64,000 bases of DNA from a bacterium (GTDB lineage Bacteria > Spirochaetota > Leptospiria > Leptospirales > Leptonemataceae): NCBI GenBank assembly GCA_024742665.1, contig JANSYA010000001.1, forward strand, positions 1,123,501 to 1,187,500, read 5' to 3'. The translations under genes and the position numbers were made by a program. Positions 17,308-25,089 of the stretch are shown here, one piece after another. Within the stretch, counting starts at the first letter, position 1; the number at the start of each line of letters is the position of its first letter. The notes below the pieces were generated by a model that was not told the DNA's origin, did no database searches, and saw only the letters and a program-made list of their open reading frames with translations.

Positions 17308-19234
17308 GCAGTTCCTCCGCGAATTTCTTGATCACATTCTCAACGTCGACGTAGACCGACTGCGTGGCGATGTCGCCCACCAGCTCGTCCATATTGAAGT
17401 ACTGGGTCAGCAGATTGCTTTTACACGGCAGGCGTTCGTTGCTCTGCAGATGGTCGATCATATCGAGGGGGTAGCGGGCCGGCTCCCGCTTTACGCGATC
17501 CAGCAGGGCCGCGAATTTTCGCATCAGGGCCGCTTCATCCGCGAGTCCCTGCGTGCCCAGGGCGTTGATCATCGAAAAAACCTGATTGATAATCAGATAG
17601 TAGACCAGGCGCTCGTTGGCCAGGTCCTCGGGAAAGATCGATTCGGTGACTTCGCCCAGGCCCGGAATGACCTCGCAAAAATCTTTGTGCGCAGCCTGGC
17701 GATGAAAATATCCCTGGCTGTCGCGGTACAGATAGCGCACTGGGTAGCCGTCTTCTAATTCCAGCAGCGAGTTCTGTCCGTGCGCTTCGAAGCACAGACC
17801 CCGGCGAAAGTACAGCTTGAACAGATTGTAAATCGAAACGTCGAGATAACGATCGAACCATTCGAGGGCGGTTTCTCCGATGGCGCGCTTTTCGCGTTCG
17901 GCGATTGCCGCGATGATATTGTAAAGCCGATTGCGATGCGAGTGACCGAGGGGGTGATCCTGCACCAGGCTGGCAATCGCCGTGATGTCGCGCACGCGGG
18001 CGGGATCGTCGGCATCGTGGGCGAAGGCTGCTTCGCGAAAGGTGCACGAGAGCGGCTCGATCACCTGGTCGGCCCACTTTACCGAAAGATAGGCCGGATC
18101 CTGAATGAAAACGAAGTCCGGCACGTCCGCCTGGATTTCGCGACCGTAGTCGCTTTGCATCAGGCGCATCATCTCGACCGAGCGATCCAGCTCGCGCGTA
18201 AGATTCACTCGTACGCTGTTTGTGATCTTTATGTTCAAAGAGAATTTGAACATATATTCGAAATTCTCGCGATAGACCGTGCGCACGGAAGTGGTCGGCG
18301 TCCATTCGGAACCCGCCTGACCCAGATCTTGAATCAAACCGTCGGCGAGCAAGCGCTTCACGCTGTCGAGGGACTGAACGTAGCGCGCCTGCCAGGGGTG
18401 CACCGGTAAGATCACCCAGGGCTCTTCGCAATGGTCTTTGATTACGGCGGGAACGGCCGGATCTTCTCTCAGCATTCGCTTTACGATCGCGTCGGCGCTC
18501 TCGTCCGGGACGGCGCTCGACTGGTGCGCGATTTTCGGATGCACGCGAAAGAAGTGCAGGGGAAAGCGGCCGCGCAGTTCGGGCGAATAGGCGGCCATCT
18601 CCGATTCGGAAAAACCTTCGCGCGATTTCGCCGTCGGATGCGTCTGGTGGCCGATCAGCAGGGCCTGCTCGGCTTCGATGAACGACAGCGGATCGGCCCC
18701 GGTGATTCTTTCGATGTCCGCCGCGCGCTCTCGAATGAAACGCGCGATATTCGCGCGGCTTTGAAAGATCTTTTCGAGCATTTGCTCGGGCTCCGGCGCG
18801 CGAGGCGTTTTCAGGCGAGACGCGATTTCCTGGAGCGTGCTGCGCAAAAATCTTTCCAGATCGATGGGAGTCGCCTGGCCTTCGCTTAGATCGCGCTCGA
18901 CGGCCGGCAGGCGAAATTGGTGGCGGCCGGTCAGGCTCCAGTACAGCACGCCGATCAGTATCTCGCGCCCCTGGCTTTCGAGGGGAATCCGAACGACGTC
19001 GCAGAGATCAGCCGTCGAAAAATCTTCGGGGAAGGCCGCGAGCAAACGCGTCGCGTCGGGAGACGCCCTGTCTGCGGCTGAGCCGTCCGGCTTTTGGATT
19101 GCGTGGCGCTTCCAGGCGTCGTCGCCGGTTTCGCGGAGCAGGCCGTTGACGACAGTCTGGTAAGCGAAATCGAATTCGGCTTCGGATTTATTCGGGCCCG
19201 AATGGGCCAGGCGCTGTTTGGTTTGCAGGGTCAT
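17291..19234 (-). CDS. NIS siderophore synthetase, IucA/RhbC type
   Basis: Second NRPS-independent synthetase, 647 residues. It has the domain plan of the copy at 13263-15209 but a clearly different sequence. Signature blocks are HPKIAHQ, LPVHPWQARYVQSL, PTTSVRTVYRE, INIYNLFKLYF-like helices and FEAHGQNSLLELEDG. By order (after the DABA decarboxylase) it corresponds to RhbC, which attaches the first hydroxamate amine to citrate. Its start overlaps the decarboxylase stop in ATGA. Confidence 0.94.
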   Translation of the reverse strand: MTLQTKQRLAHSGPNKSEAEFDFAYQTVVNGLLRETGDDAWKRHAIQKPDGSAADRASPDATRLLAAFPEDFSTADLCDVVRIPLESQGREILIGVLYWSLTGRHQFRLPAVERDLSEGQATPIDLERFLRSTLQEIASRLKTPRAPEPEQMLEKIFQSRANIARFIRERAADIERITGADPLSFIEAEQALLIGHQTHPTAKSREGFSESEMAAYSPELRGRFPLHFFRVHPKIAHQSSAVPDESADAIVKRMLREDPAVPAVIKDHCEEPWVILPVHPWQARYVQSLDSVKRLLADGLIQDLGQAGSEWTPTTSVRTVYRENFEYMFKFSLNIKITNSVRVNLTRELDRSVEMMRLMQSDYGREIQADVPDFVFIQDPAYLSVKWADQVIEPLSCTFREAAFAHDADDPARVRDITAIASLVQDHPLGHSHRNRLYNIIAAIAEREKRAIGETALEWFDRYLDVSIYNLFKLYFRRGLCFEAHGQNSLLELEDGYPVRYLYRDSQGYFHRQAAHKDFCEVIPGLGEVTESIFPEDLANERLVYYLIINQVFSMINALGTQGLADEAALMRKFAALLDRVKREPARYPLDMIDHLQSNERLPCKSNLLTQYFNMDELVGDIATQSVYVDVENVIKKFAEELHAVGR

Positions 19235-20832
19235 TTCAGTATCTCCGTAGTTTGGGCAGGTTGCGTTTGTATTTTAGATTCTGGTTTGCTATTGGTATCG
19301 AGCTCGCTCGCTGTGCGGGCGACGAGCTCCAGTAATTCCGAAAGCTCCGCGTCGCCGGCGGTCGGATTCATTAAAGTCAGCTTGAGTACGACCCGACCGT
19401 TCAGCCGGCTTTCGCCGATCACCGCCGCGCCGCTGGCGAGCAGTCGATCGCGCACGGCCGAGTTTAATCCATCCGATCCGGTGACGCGAAAGAGGACCGT
19501 GGTCAGCGCCGGCTCCGCGACGAGTTCGAGCGTCGGGTGATCCGCGACGATCGTTCGCACATACGCGGTCATTTCAAGCAGGCGATCGATCATCGCCTCG
19601 AAGCGATCGCGCCCGACGCCCTTCATGGAAAGCAGGAGCTTCAGAGCGTCGAAGCGTCGGGTGGTCGCCAGGGAACGGTCGACGAGATTGGGAAAGGCGT
19701 CGGATTCGCGATTCAGATAGTCGGCGTGCTGGCGCATGCTGGCGAAGCTGCGAGCGTCGCGGGCGAGAAACGCGCCGCAGGCGATTGGTTGAAAAAATAG
19801 CTTGTGAAAATCGACGGTCAGCGAATCCGCCAGTTCGACGCCCCGCAGACGATCGCGATGGCGAGTCATTAAGAGCGCGCCTCCGTAGGCCGCGTCGACG
19901 TGAAACCACAGATCGCGTTCCCGACAGAATGAACCGACCTGCTGGAGATCGTCGATTGCCCCGCGGTCGGTGGTGCCGGCCGTGGCGAAAAAGACGAACG
20001 GCAGCAGCCCGTCCCGGATCAGCTGTGCGTGAACTTCGCGGGCGACCTGTAAATTCACGCCGCCATCGCGCGCGTGCACGGGAATCGGCACGATCGCGTC
20101 GCGTCCCAGTCCCAGCAGGCCCGCGGCCTGGGAAGCGCTGAAGTGAGCGTGCTCCTGGCACAGAATTCGTAGCCGTCCCGCTTCGGCGGGCAAACCGCAT
20201 TGGAAGGCGCTGATCCCGAAGAGGCGCTGGACCGCCGCTTCGCGCGCAAGCAAGAGCCCCATCAGATTGCTCTGGGTGCCGCCCGATGTAAAGACTCCAG
20301 CGCTGCCGGCCGGCTGTGTCGCGTGTATGCCGAAGCATTCGCGTCCCAGCCAATCGATCATATGGCTTTCGATCAGCGTCGCCACGCCGGATTGATCGAA
20401 AGAGTCCATCGATTGATTTAATAGCGCGATCAAGACCTCGGCGGCGACGGCCTCGCGAAAGGGCAGGCAGTGTAGATGCGCGGCGGTTGCGGAATGCCGC
20501 AGCTGAATCGAGTGCCGGACCACGCCGCGCAACAATTCCGAACGCCATTCTTCGTCGGTCGGATTCCGCTCTCTGGCGCCGGCGGATTCCCCTGGCGCAT
20601 CAGCGAGGATTTCGCCGAGCGTGTCTTTCAGCCAGACGCGCAGTTCTTCGGGAGTCGCACCGGAATACGAATGCCGCGACGCGTTTTCTCCATCCTGCGC
20701 GGCGTGATCCGTCGACCACTCTTCGCCGACGATTTCAAGAATGCGCGCGATATTCGTCTGGAGTTCGCTCAGGTCTTTAGGGGTGCGAATAAAGTCGGCG
20801 GCGAAGCCGGCCGTGAAATTCGCGGCGCTCAA
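19231..20832 (-). CDS. PLP-dependent L-2,4-diaminobutyrate decarboxylase
   Basis: Group II PLP decarboxylase of 533 residues, predicted to convert L-2,4-diaminobutyrate to 1,3-diaminopropane (RhbB/Ddc role). Motifs are TSGGTQSNLMGLLLAR, the cofactor-binding WFHVDAAYGG and the Schiff-base lysine in VDFHKLFFQPIACG. I choose the TTG at 20832 because it overlaps the aminotransferase stop (TTGA) and no in-frame ATG exists before the conserved core. Substrate assignment rests on pairing with the adjacent DABA aminotransferase; glutamate or aromatic decarboxylases share the fold. Confidence 0.92.
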   Translation of the reverse strand: MSAANFTAGFAADFIRTPKDLSELQTNIARILEIVGEEWSTDHAAQDGENASRHSYSGATPEELRVWLKDTLGEILADAPGESAGARERNPTDEEWRSELLRGVVRHSIQLRHSATAAHLHCLPFREAVAAEVLIALLNQSMDSFDQSGVATLIESHMIDWLGRECFGIHATQPAGSAGVFTSGGTQSNLMGLLLAREAAVQRLFGISAFQCGLPAEAGRLRILCQEHAHFSASQAAGLLGLGRDAIVPIPVHARDGGVNLQVAREVHAQLIRDGLLPFVFFATAGTTDRGAIDDLQQVGSFCRERDLWFHVDAAYGGALLMTRHRDRLRGVELADSLTVDFHKLFFQPIACGAFLARDARSFASMRQHADYLNRESDAFPNLVDRSLATTRRFDALKLLLSMKGVGRDRFEAMIDRLLEMTAYVRTIVADHPTLELVAEPALTTVLFRVTGSDGLNSAVRDRLLASGAAVIGESRLNGRVVLKLTLMNPTAGDAELSELLELVARTASELDTNSKPESKIQTQPAQTTEILK

Positions 20833-22280
20833 GCGAAATCTCCCGCGTCGTCGGCGGCGCTGATGATCGCTTCGCCGAGAATGGAAACGATTTCGTGCAC
20901 CAGAGCGAAATCAATATTCAGAGGCGGCAAAAAGCGCAGCACGGAACCGAAGCGCCCGCCGACTTCCAGAATTAAACCGCGGCGAAAGCACTCTTGCTGA
21001 ATTCGCGCGGCCAGGTCCGGGGCCGCGGCGGGAAAGCCGGCCGGATCGAGCTGCCCGTCCGGTTGAATGATTTCGGCGCCGAGCATCAAGCCGCGCCCGC
21101 GGATCTGCGCGATCATCGCATGGCGAGAACGGAGACCCTCCAGGCCGGCGCGGAGCGCTTCGCCGACGCTGCGCACATTTTCAATCAGTCCGTCTTCGGC
21201 GATGATCTGCATGGTGCGCCGGCCGGCGACCATCGCCAGCTGGTTGCCGCGAAAGGTGCCGGCGTGCGCGCCCGGCGGCCACAGGTTCAGCTCTTCGCGA
21301 AAGAGTACGACCGAGATCGGGAAACCGCCGCCGATCGCTTTCGAAAGCACGAGCACATCCGGTTCAATGCCGGCCGCTTCGAAGGCGAATAGATTCCCGG
21401 TGCGGCCGAGCCCGGTCTGGACTTCGTCGACGATCAGGGGAATCCCCGCTTCGTGCGTGAGTTCGCGCAGGCCGCGCACCCATTCCAGCGGCGCCGGGTT
21501 GACTCCGCCTTCGCCCTGCACAAGTTCCAGGATCATACCCGCCGCCGCGGTCATGCCGGATTCCGGATCGTGCATGAGCTGTTTGATGTACTGTAAATTC
21601 TGCGCCGTGATCTGGGTTTCGTCCGGCGTCGCATTGGCGCCGCCCCGGGCCAGATCACCGGAGGTTTGCAGCGGAGTGCGGTATAAGTCCGGGTAGGGCA
21701 AGAAGTGGATGCCCGTCGCGAGACCGGGCATGCGGCGTTTCGCTTTCAGGTTGCCGGTCAGTCCCAGGCTGAAGTGCGACATGCCGTGATAGGCGCCGCG
21801 AAAGGCCAGCATGGTATCGCGGCCCGTCGCGAATTTGACCAGCTTTACGGCGGCCTCGACGGCATCGGAGCCGCCCGGTCCGCAAAACTGAATCCGGTAC
21901 CGATCGCGCCAGCCCGGCGGCAATAGACCGAAGAGGGTTTCAATGTAGGCGGCCTTCGCCGGCGTCATCAGATCGAGCGTTTGCCAGGGCCCGCCGTTCT
22001 GGAGGTACTCGATCACCGCCGCGTTGACCCCGGGATGATTGTGCCCCAGGGGCAGGGCTCCCGCGCAGGCCAGGCAGTCGATGTACTCTCGACCGTCGGT
22101 GTCGGTGACCCGGGCGCCCCGCGCGGACTGGATCACCATGGGCAGGCGCCGGGGGTACGAGCGAGCGTTGGATTCAATGCCGGCCTGGAAGGCCAGCAGC
22201 TCTTCGGTCTGACCCGGGATGCCGGCCGGCGATTTGGCGTCGGCGGCTGCGGCTGAATACTGAGTTGCGGATGTGATCAT
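20829..22280 (-). CDS. dat: Diaminobutyrate-2-oxoglutarate aminotransferase
   Basis: Class III PLP aminotransferase of 483 residues making L-2,4-diaminobutyrate from aspartate semialdehyde and glutamate (RhbA role). Motifs are CGPGGSDAVEAAVKLVK, AYHGMSH, the cofactor aspartate in LIVDEVQTGLGRTG and the catalytic lysine in VLSKAIGGGFP. It is the first gene of the nine-gene operon. An AAGGA-like ribosome binding site lies about 15 bases before the ATG at 22280. Together with the decarboxylase it supplies the diamine for the siderophore. Confidence 0.94.
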   Translation of the reverse strand: MITSATQYSAAAADAKSPAGIPGQTEELLAFQAGIESNARSYPRRLPMVIQSARGARVTDTDGREYIDCLACAGALPLGHNHPGVNAAVIEYLQNGGPWQTLDLMTPAKAAYIETLFGLLPPGWRDRYRIQFCGPGGSDAVEAAVKLVKFATGRDTMLAFRGAYHGMSHFSLGLTGNLKAKRRMPGLATGIHFLPYPDLYRTPLQTSGDLARGGANATPDETQITAQNLQYIKQLMHDPESGMTAAAGMILELVQGEGGVNPAPLEWVRGLRELTHEAGIPLIVDEVQTGLGRTGNLFAFEAAGIEPDVLVLSKAIGGGFPISVVLFREELNLWPPGAHAGTFRGNQLAMVAGRRTMQIIAEDGLIENVRSVGEALRAGLEGLRSRHAMIAQIRGRGLMLGAEIIQPDGQLDPAGFPAAAPDLAARIQQECFRRGLILEVGGRFGSVLRFLPPLNIDFALVHEIVSILGEAIISAADDAGDFA

Positions 22281-22332
22281 ATGGCTTCTGTCCTTACGAG
22301 GGCCGGCGCTCGTTTCGCGCTCGACACATGCG

Positions 22333-22351
22333 AATGAGACTCCATCTCATT
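22333..22351 (-). promoter_or_regulatory. Inverted-repeat operator upstream of siderophore operon
   Basis: AATGAGACTCCATCTCATT is a perfect 7-bp inverted repeat with a 5-bp spacer, 53 bp upstream of the aminotransferase ATG. It shares the TGAGA core with the other Fur-like sites here. It could bind Fur or the AraC-type activator. Confidence 0.6.
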
Positions 22352-22518
22352 TTTGGCGAGGGCATACAAGATCCTGAAAATCGAGAGCTGTCGCCCCTCA
22401 GCGGGATTTTTTCAGACCCGATTGGGATTTCTACAGCTGCTGTGGGGACGGCTCGCGGCGGCTGATTCAAACAGGGCTGTCCGAAGCGGGTTGACAGATT
22501 GTCGAGGCTTTCGATGGT

Positions 22519-22537
22519 GATTTTGAGAATCATTTGC
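22519..22537 (+). promoter_or_regulatory. Fur-box-like site upstream of AraC regulator
   Basis: GATTTTGAGAATCATTTGC matches the classical 19-bp Fur consensus GATAATGATAATCATTATC at 14 of 19 positions. It lies 55 bp upstream of the AraC gene start, consistent with iron repression of that regulator. No Fur gene is present in the window. Confidence 0.65.
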
Positions 22538-22591
22538 ATTTGTGCGATCCCGGATGGAAAGAGCGCACGACGGCCCGATTCCTGATTTCGT

Positions 22592-23608
22592 ATGCATTTC
22601 AGCGCCGAAACCCTCGAACGAACCCGCTTTGAACGCCGTCTGCTGGGCCTGCTTTCGTCGGCCGGCGCCTGGCCGGTGCCGGTCGATCCCGAAGCTCTGT
22701 CGGGGAGCGCCCGGACCGCCGGGCTGCATCTGCCGGCGAAAATCGGGACCGGTTACATTCGAGCGCTGCGCCTGCGACCCGGTCTGGAAGCTCTTGCCAT
22801 CGATTGCCGGGGCGGCGCTGGCGATTTTCGCTGCGCCTGGCGGGCCGATCGAAATCTGAACCTGCTCGGAATCAGCCTGGAGGGCCAGGCGCGATTGACG
22901 GTTAACGGAGCGCAGCTGCCCGATTTGGCTGCCGCGGCCTGGTCGGCTCAGATTGAAAAGGGAGCCCGGGTCGAGTGGCATCTGCCGGCGGCGGGGGGGC
23001 TGCGCGAGCTGATCTATTGTTCCGGTGAATGGCGCGATTTCGTGCCGGCAGCGTCCCGGGCGGAGCAGCCGCGGATCGCTTTGCTGATCGAACGCCTCTT
23101 CGAAATGATCGCGGCTCCCGGTCCGGAGCCCGAAGCCCTGGCCCTGCTGGCGTACGCCTGGCTGGGGGATACGCCAGCGCCCGGATATGATAGTTTGCCC
23201 GGCGCCGTCTCCGGGCTCCCGCCCGCCGAAATGCGTAAGATCTATCAGGCTCGGGCGATCGTCCGGCAGGAATATCTGGCGCCGCCCACGACTGTGCGCC
23301 TGGCACAACGCGTCGCGCTGAACGAATACAAACTGAAGCGTGGCTATCGTCAGGTCTTCGGGGACAGCATTCACGCGGATCTCCGCCGATACCGGATGCA
23401 GCTGGCGCGCGACCTCTTGCTTGCAGGGGAGTCCAGCGTGGCGGCGGTTGCCTGCGCCGTTGGATACAGCAATCCGGGCCACTTTGCCCGGGCCTTTCGT
23501 CAGGAATTTGGTCTGGCACCTGGCAGTATAACTCGCTCTCAGCGGACCTTCGGTCGCGCCTATATTCTTGACTCAGATAGTGAGAATGAATCACAATCTC
23601 ATTTATGA
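22592..23608 (+). CDS. AraC-family regulator (RhrA/PchR-like)
   Basis: A 338-residue regulator with a ~220-residue N-terminal domain of unknown fold and a C-terminal double helix-turn-helix (about 240-325). That domain contains TVRLAQRVALNEYKLKRGYR and the second recognition region VAAVACAVGYSNPGHFARAF. In rhizobactin, pyochelin and related loci an AraC activator senses the ferric siderophore and activates synthesis and receptor genes; the divergent position here fits the same role. The last codons encode a Ser/Glu-rich tail (SDSENESQSHL) whose DNA overlaps another Fur-like site, so the tail may be constrained by regulatory sequence. Confidence 0.92.
   Translation: MHFSAETLERTRFERRLLGLLSSAGAWPVPVDPEALSGSARTAGLHLPAKIGTGYIRALRLRPGLEALAIDCRGGAGDFRCAWRADRNLNLLGISLEGQARLTVNGAQLPDLAAAAWSAQIEKGARVEWHLPAAGGLRELIYCSGEWRDFVPAASRAEQPRIALLIERLFEMIAAPGPEPEALALLAYAWLGDTPAPGYDSLPGAVSGLPPAEMRKIYQARAIVRQEYLAPPTTVRLAQRVALNEYKLKRGYRQVFGDSIHADLRRYRMQLARDLLLAGESSVAAVACAVGYSNPGHFARAFRQEFGLAPGSITRSQRTFGRAYILDSDSENESQSHL
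23581..23601 (+). promoter_or_regulatory. Fur-like inverted repeat before PepSY-receptor genes
   Basis: TGAGA and TCTCA arms, flanking an 11-base centre with further partial dyad symmetry, lie in the last codons of the AraC gene. The site is about 170 bp upstream of the PepSY gene start chosen here. It shares the TGAGAAT core with the sites at 10932 and 22519. Confidence 0.5.
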
Positions 23609-23769
23609 TTGACGGCTGGCGGTACTGCTTTGATCCCGGCTCTCATGCAGATTTTGTTTCCAGCGTTCAGGGGGCGCGGGGGCCCGACTGGCCCTCAGTT
23701 CCCACGGGTCGTCGATCCAGCTCTGGCCGGCGCCGGGCCTGGCGTTCCTCCGGGCGAGGTCTCGATTTC

Positions 23770-25068
23770 ATGAAGGCCGAGACGATCCAGAAGCTGCATC
23801 GCTGGCACGCCTGGAGCGGGCTGATCTTCGGCGCGAACCTGATTCTATTCAGTTTCACCGGCGCGGTCCTGGTATTTTATGCGGAGCTCAACCGGGCGGT
23901 CGGGCCGCGGCCTCCGCAGGCGCTGCTTGCGGCGATGGCGGCGCGGGACGGCGGGGCGGGGAAGCTCGCCGTCGGCGAGCGGGCTTTCGATTCGGGCGCG
24001 CGCGCCAGGCTGCCTGTGATTGACGAGCGCGGCTGGGTGCCGCTCCAGCCGCTCCTCACGGAGATTCTCGGAGACTATCCCGGAGCGCGTCTGGCGCATT
24101 TGCAACTGGCGCCGGCCCGTGAATCCCAGGCGGAAATTCACAAAGATCTGGACCGCTTTCATCGTCTGGACATCGACCTGCCCGCGGCGGGTGAACTCGC
24201 GCAGTCATCGTCTGAGGCGGGCGAAGCCGAACACATCAATATTTATATCGATCCGGCGAGCGGACTGCACGCTCGCGCCGATGAGCGCCCGGATCCGCTG
24301 CGCTGGATCTTTCACTTACACGCGACCTTTTTCGCCGGGAGCACAGGCAAGACGCTGCTGGGATTCGTGGCCCTGGCGCTGCTCGTTTCGAGCGTCACCG
24401 GCGTGATCATCTACTGGCCTTTCAGCAAAGCTCAGAGCTTTCGCGCGCCGGCCACGTTGATTCGGAATGGCGGCGCCGGTCGCCGGCTCTATTTCGCCGA
24501 CTGGCATAAGCTGATCGGCATACTAAGTTTCGCTTTTCAAATGTTAATGGCCGTGACCGGCCTGCTGTTGACCTTCGGCACGCTGGTGATCCAGATCTAT
24601 ACGTACGTTTTGATCAGCGAATTGGATCGCCAGGCGTCCGACAGCGTGAATCCCACCGATTGGGTGGCCCTGGACCGGGTCTACGCGTCGGCGCGTAAGA
24701 TTCACGGCGATGAGCGCTACATCAAAACGATTTTATTCCCCGGCGAAGTCCAGGGACCGCGTCACTTCGGTGTGCTCGCTTACGGCACCGGTACCTTCGG
24801 ACAGTATATCCCGCAGCTGAGCATGCTCAGAGCCGCCCGCGACGCGGAGGCCGCCGCGGATATGATCATCGAATTGCCCTGGTATATTAAGCTGATCGCG
24901 GCCGCGGCTCCGCTGCACTTCGGAAATTTCGGCGGCCTCCCGCTGAAAATTATCTATTGCGTATTCGGACTGACCGGCGGCGGCCTGGCGATTACCGGCT
25001 ACATCATGTATTTCAAAAAAATCCGTCGGCGTCGCCGCGAGGCCGCGTCGAAGCTCGGCGCTTCCTGA
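23770..25068 (+). CDS. PepSY-associated membrane protein (siderophore-linked ferric reductase type)
   Basis: A 432-residue inner-membrane protein with four helices: GLIFGANLILFSFTGAVL near the N-terminus, two in the middle (about 195-215 and 240-262), and one near the C-terminus ending in a basic KKIRRRRRE tail. Two PepSY-like periplasmic regions lie between them. Homologues next to siderophore receptors (FoxB/PiuB type) are implicated in periplasmic iron release. I place the start at ATG 23770 (MKAETIQKLHRWHAWSG, typical of the family). The frame is open back to an ATG at 23605, but the extra 55 residues look non-coding. The receptor gene follows 21 bp later. Confidence 0.88.
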   Translation: MKAETIQKLHRWHAWSGLIFGANLILFSFTGAVLVFYAELNRAVGPRPPQALLAAMAARDGGAGKLAVGERAFDSGARARLPVIDERGWVPLQPLLTEILGDYPGARLAHLQLAPARESQAEIHKDLDRFHRLDIDLPAAGELAQSSSEAGEAEHINIYIDPASGLHARADERPDPLRWIFHLHATFFAGSTGKTLLGFVALALLVSSVTGVIIYWPFSKAQSFRAPATLIRNGGAGRRLYFADWHKLIGILSFAFQMLMAVTGLLLTFGTLVIQIYTYVLISELDRQASDSVNPTDWVALDRVYASARKIHGDERYIKTILFPGEVQGPRHFGVLAYGTGTFGQYIPQLSMLRAARDAEAAADMIIELPWYIKLIAAAAPLHFGNFGGLPLKIIYCVFGLTGGGLAITGYIMYFKKIRRRRREAASKLGAS

Positions 25069-25089
25069 CGAACTATCTGGAGAAAAACA

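Larger units (their letters stand above)
22281..22591. promoter_or_regulatory. Divergent promoter region between siderophore operon and AraC regulator
   Basis: A 311 bp gap between the DABA aminotransferase (minus strand) and the AraC gene (plus strand). It holds two Fur-box-like elements, listed separately, one nearer each gene. I could not define -35/-10 boxes with confidence. No convincing reading frame of its own was seen. Confidence 0.7.

Noticed and set aside
23605..23769. Upstream start for the PepSY protein (ATG overlapping the AraC stop)
   Set aside because: The added 55 residues are low-complexity Arg/Ser/Gly and precede a typical family N-terminus at 23770. The ATGA overlap makes it tempting, but the sequence looks like untranslated leader.
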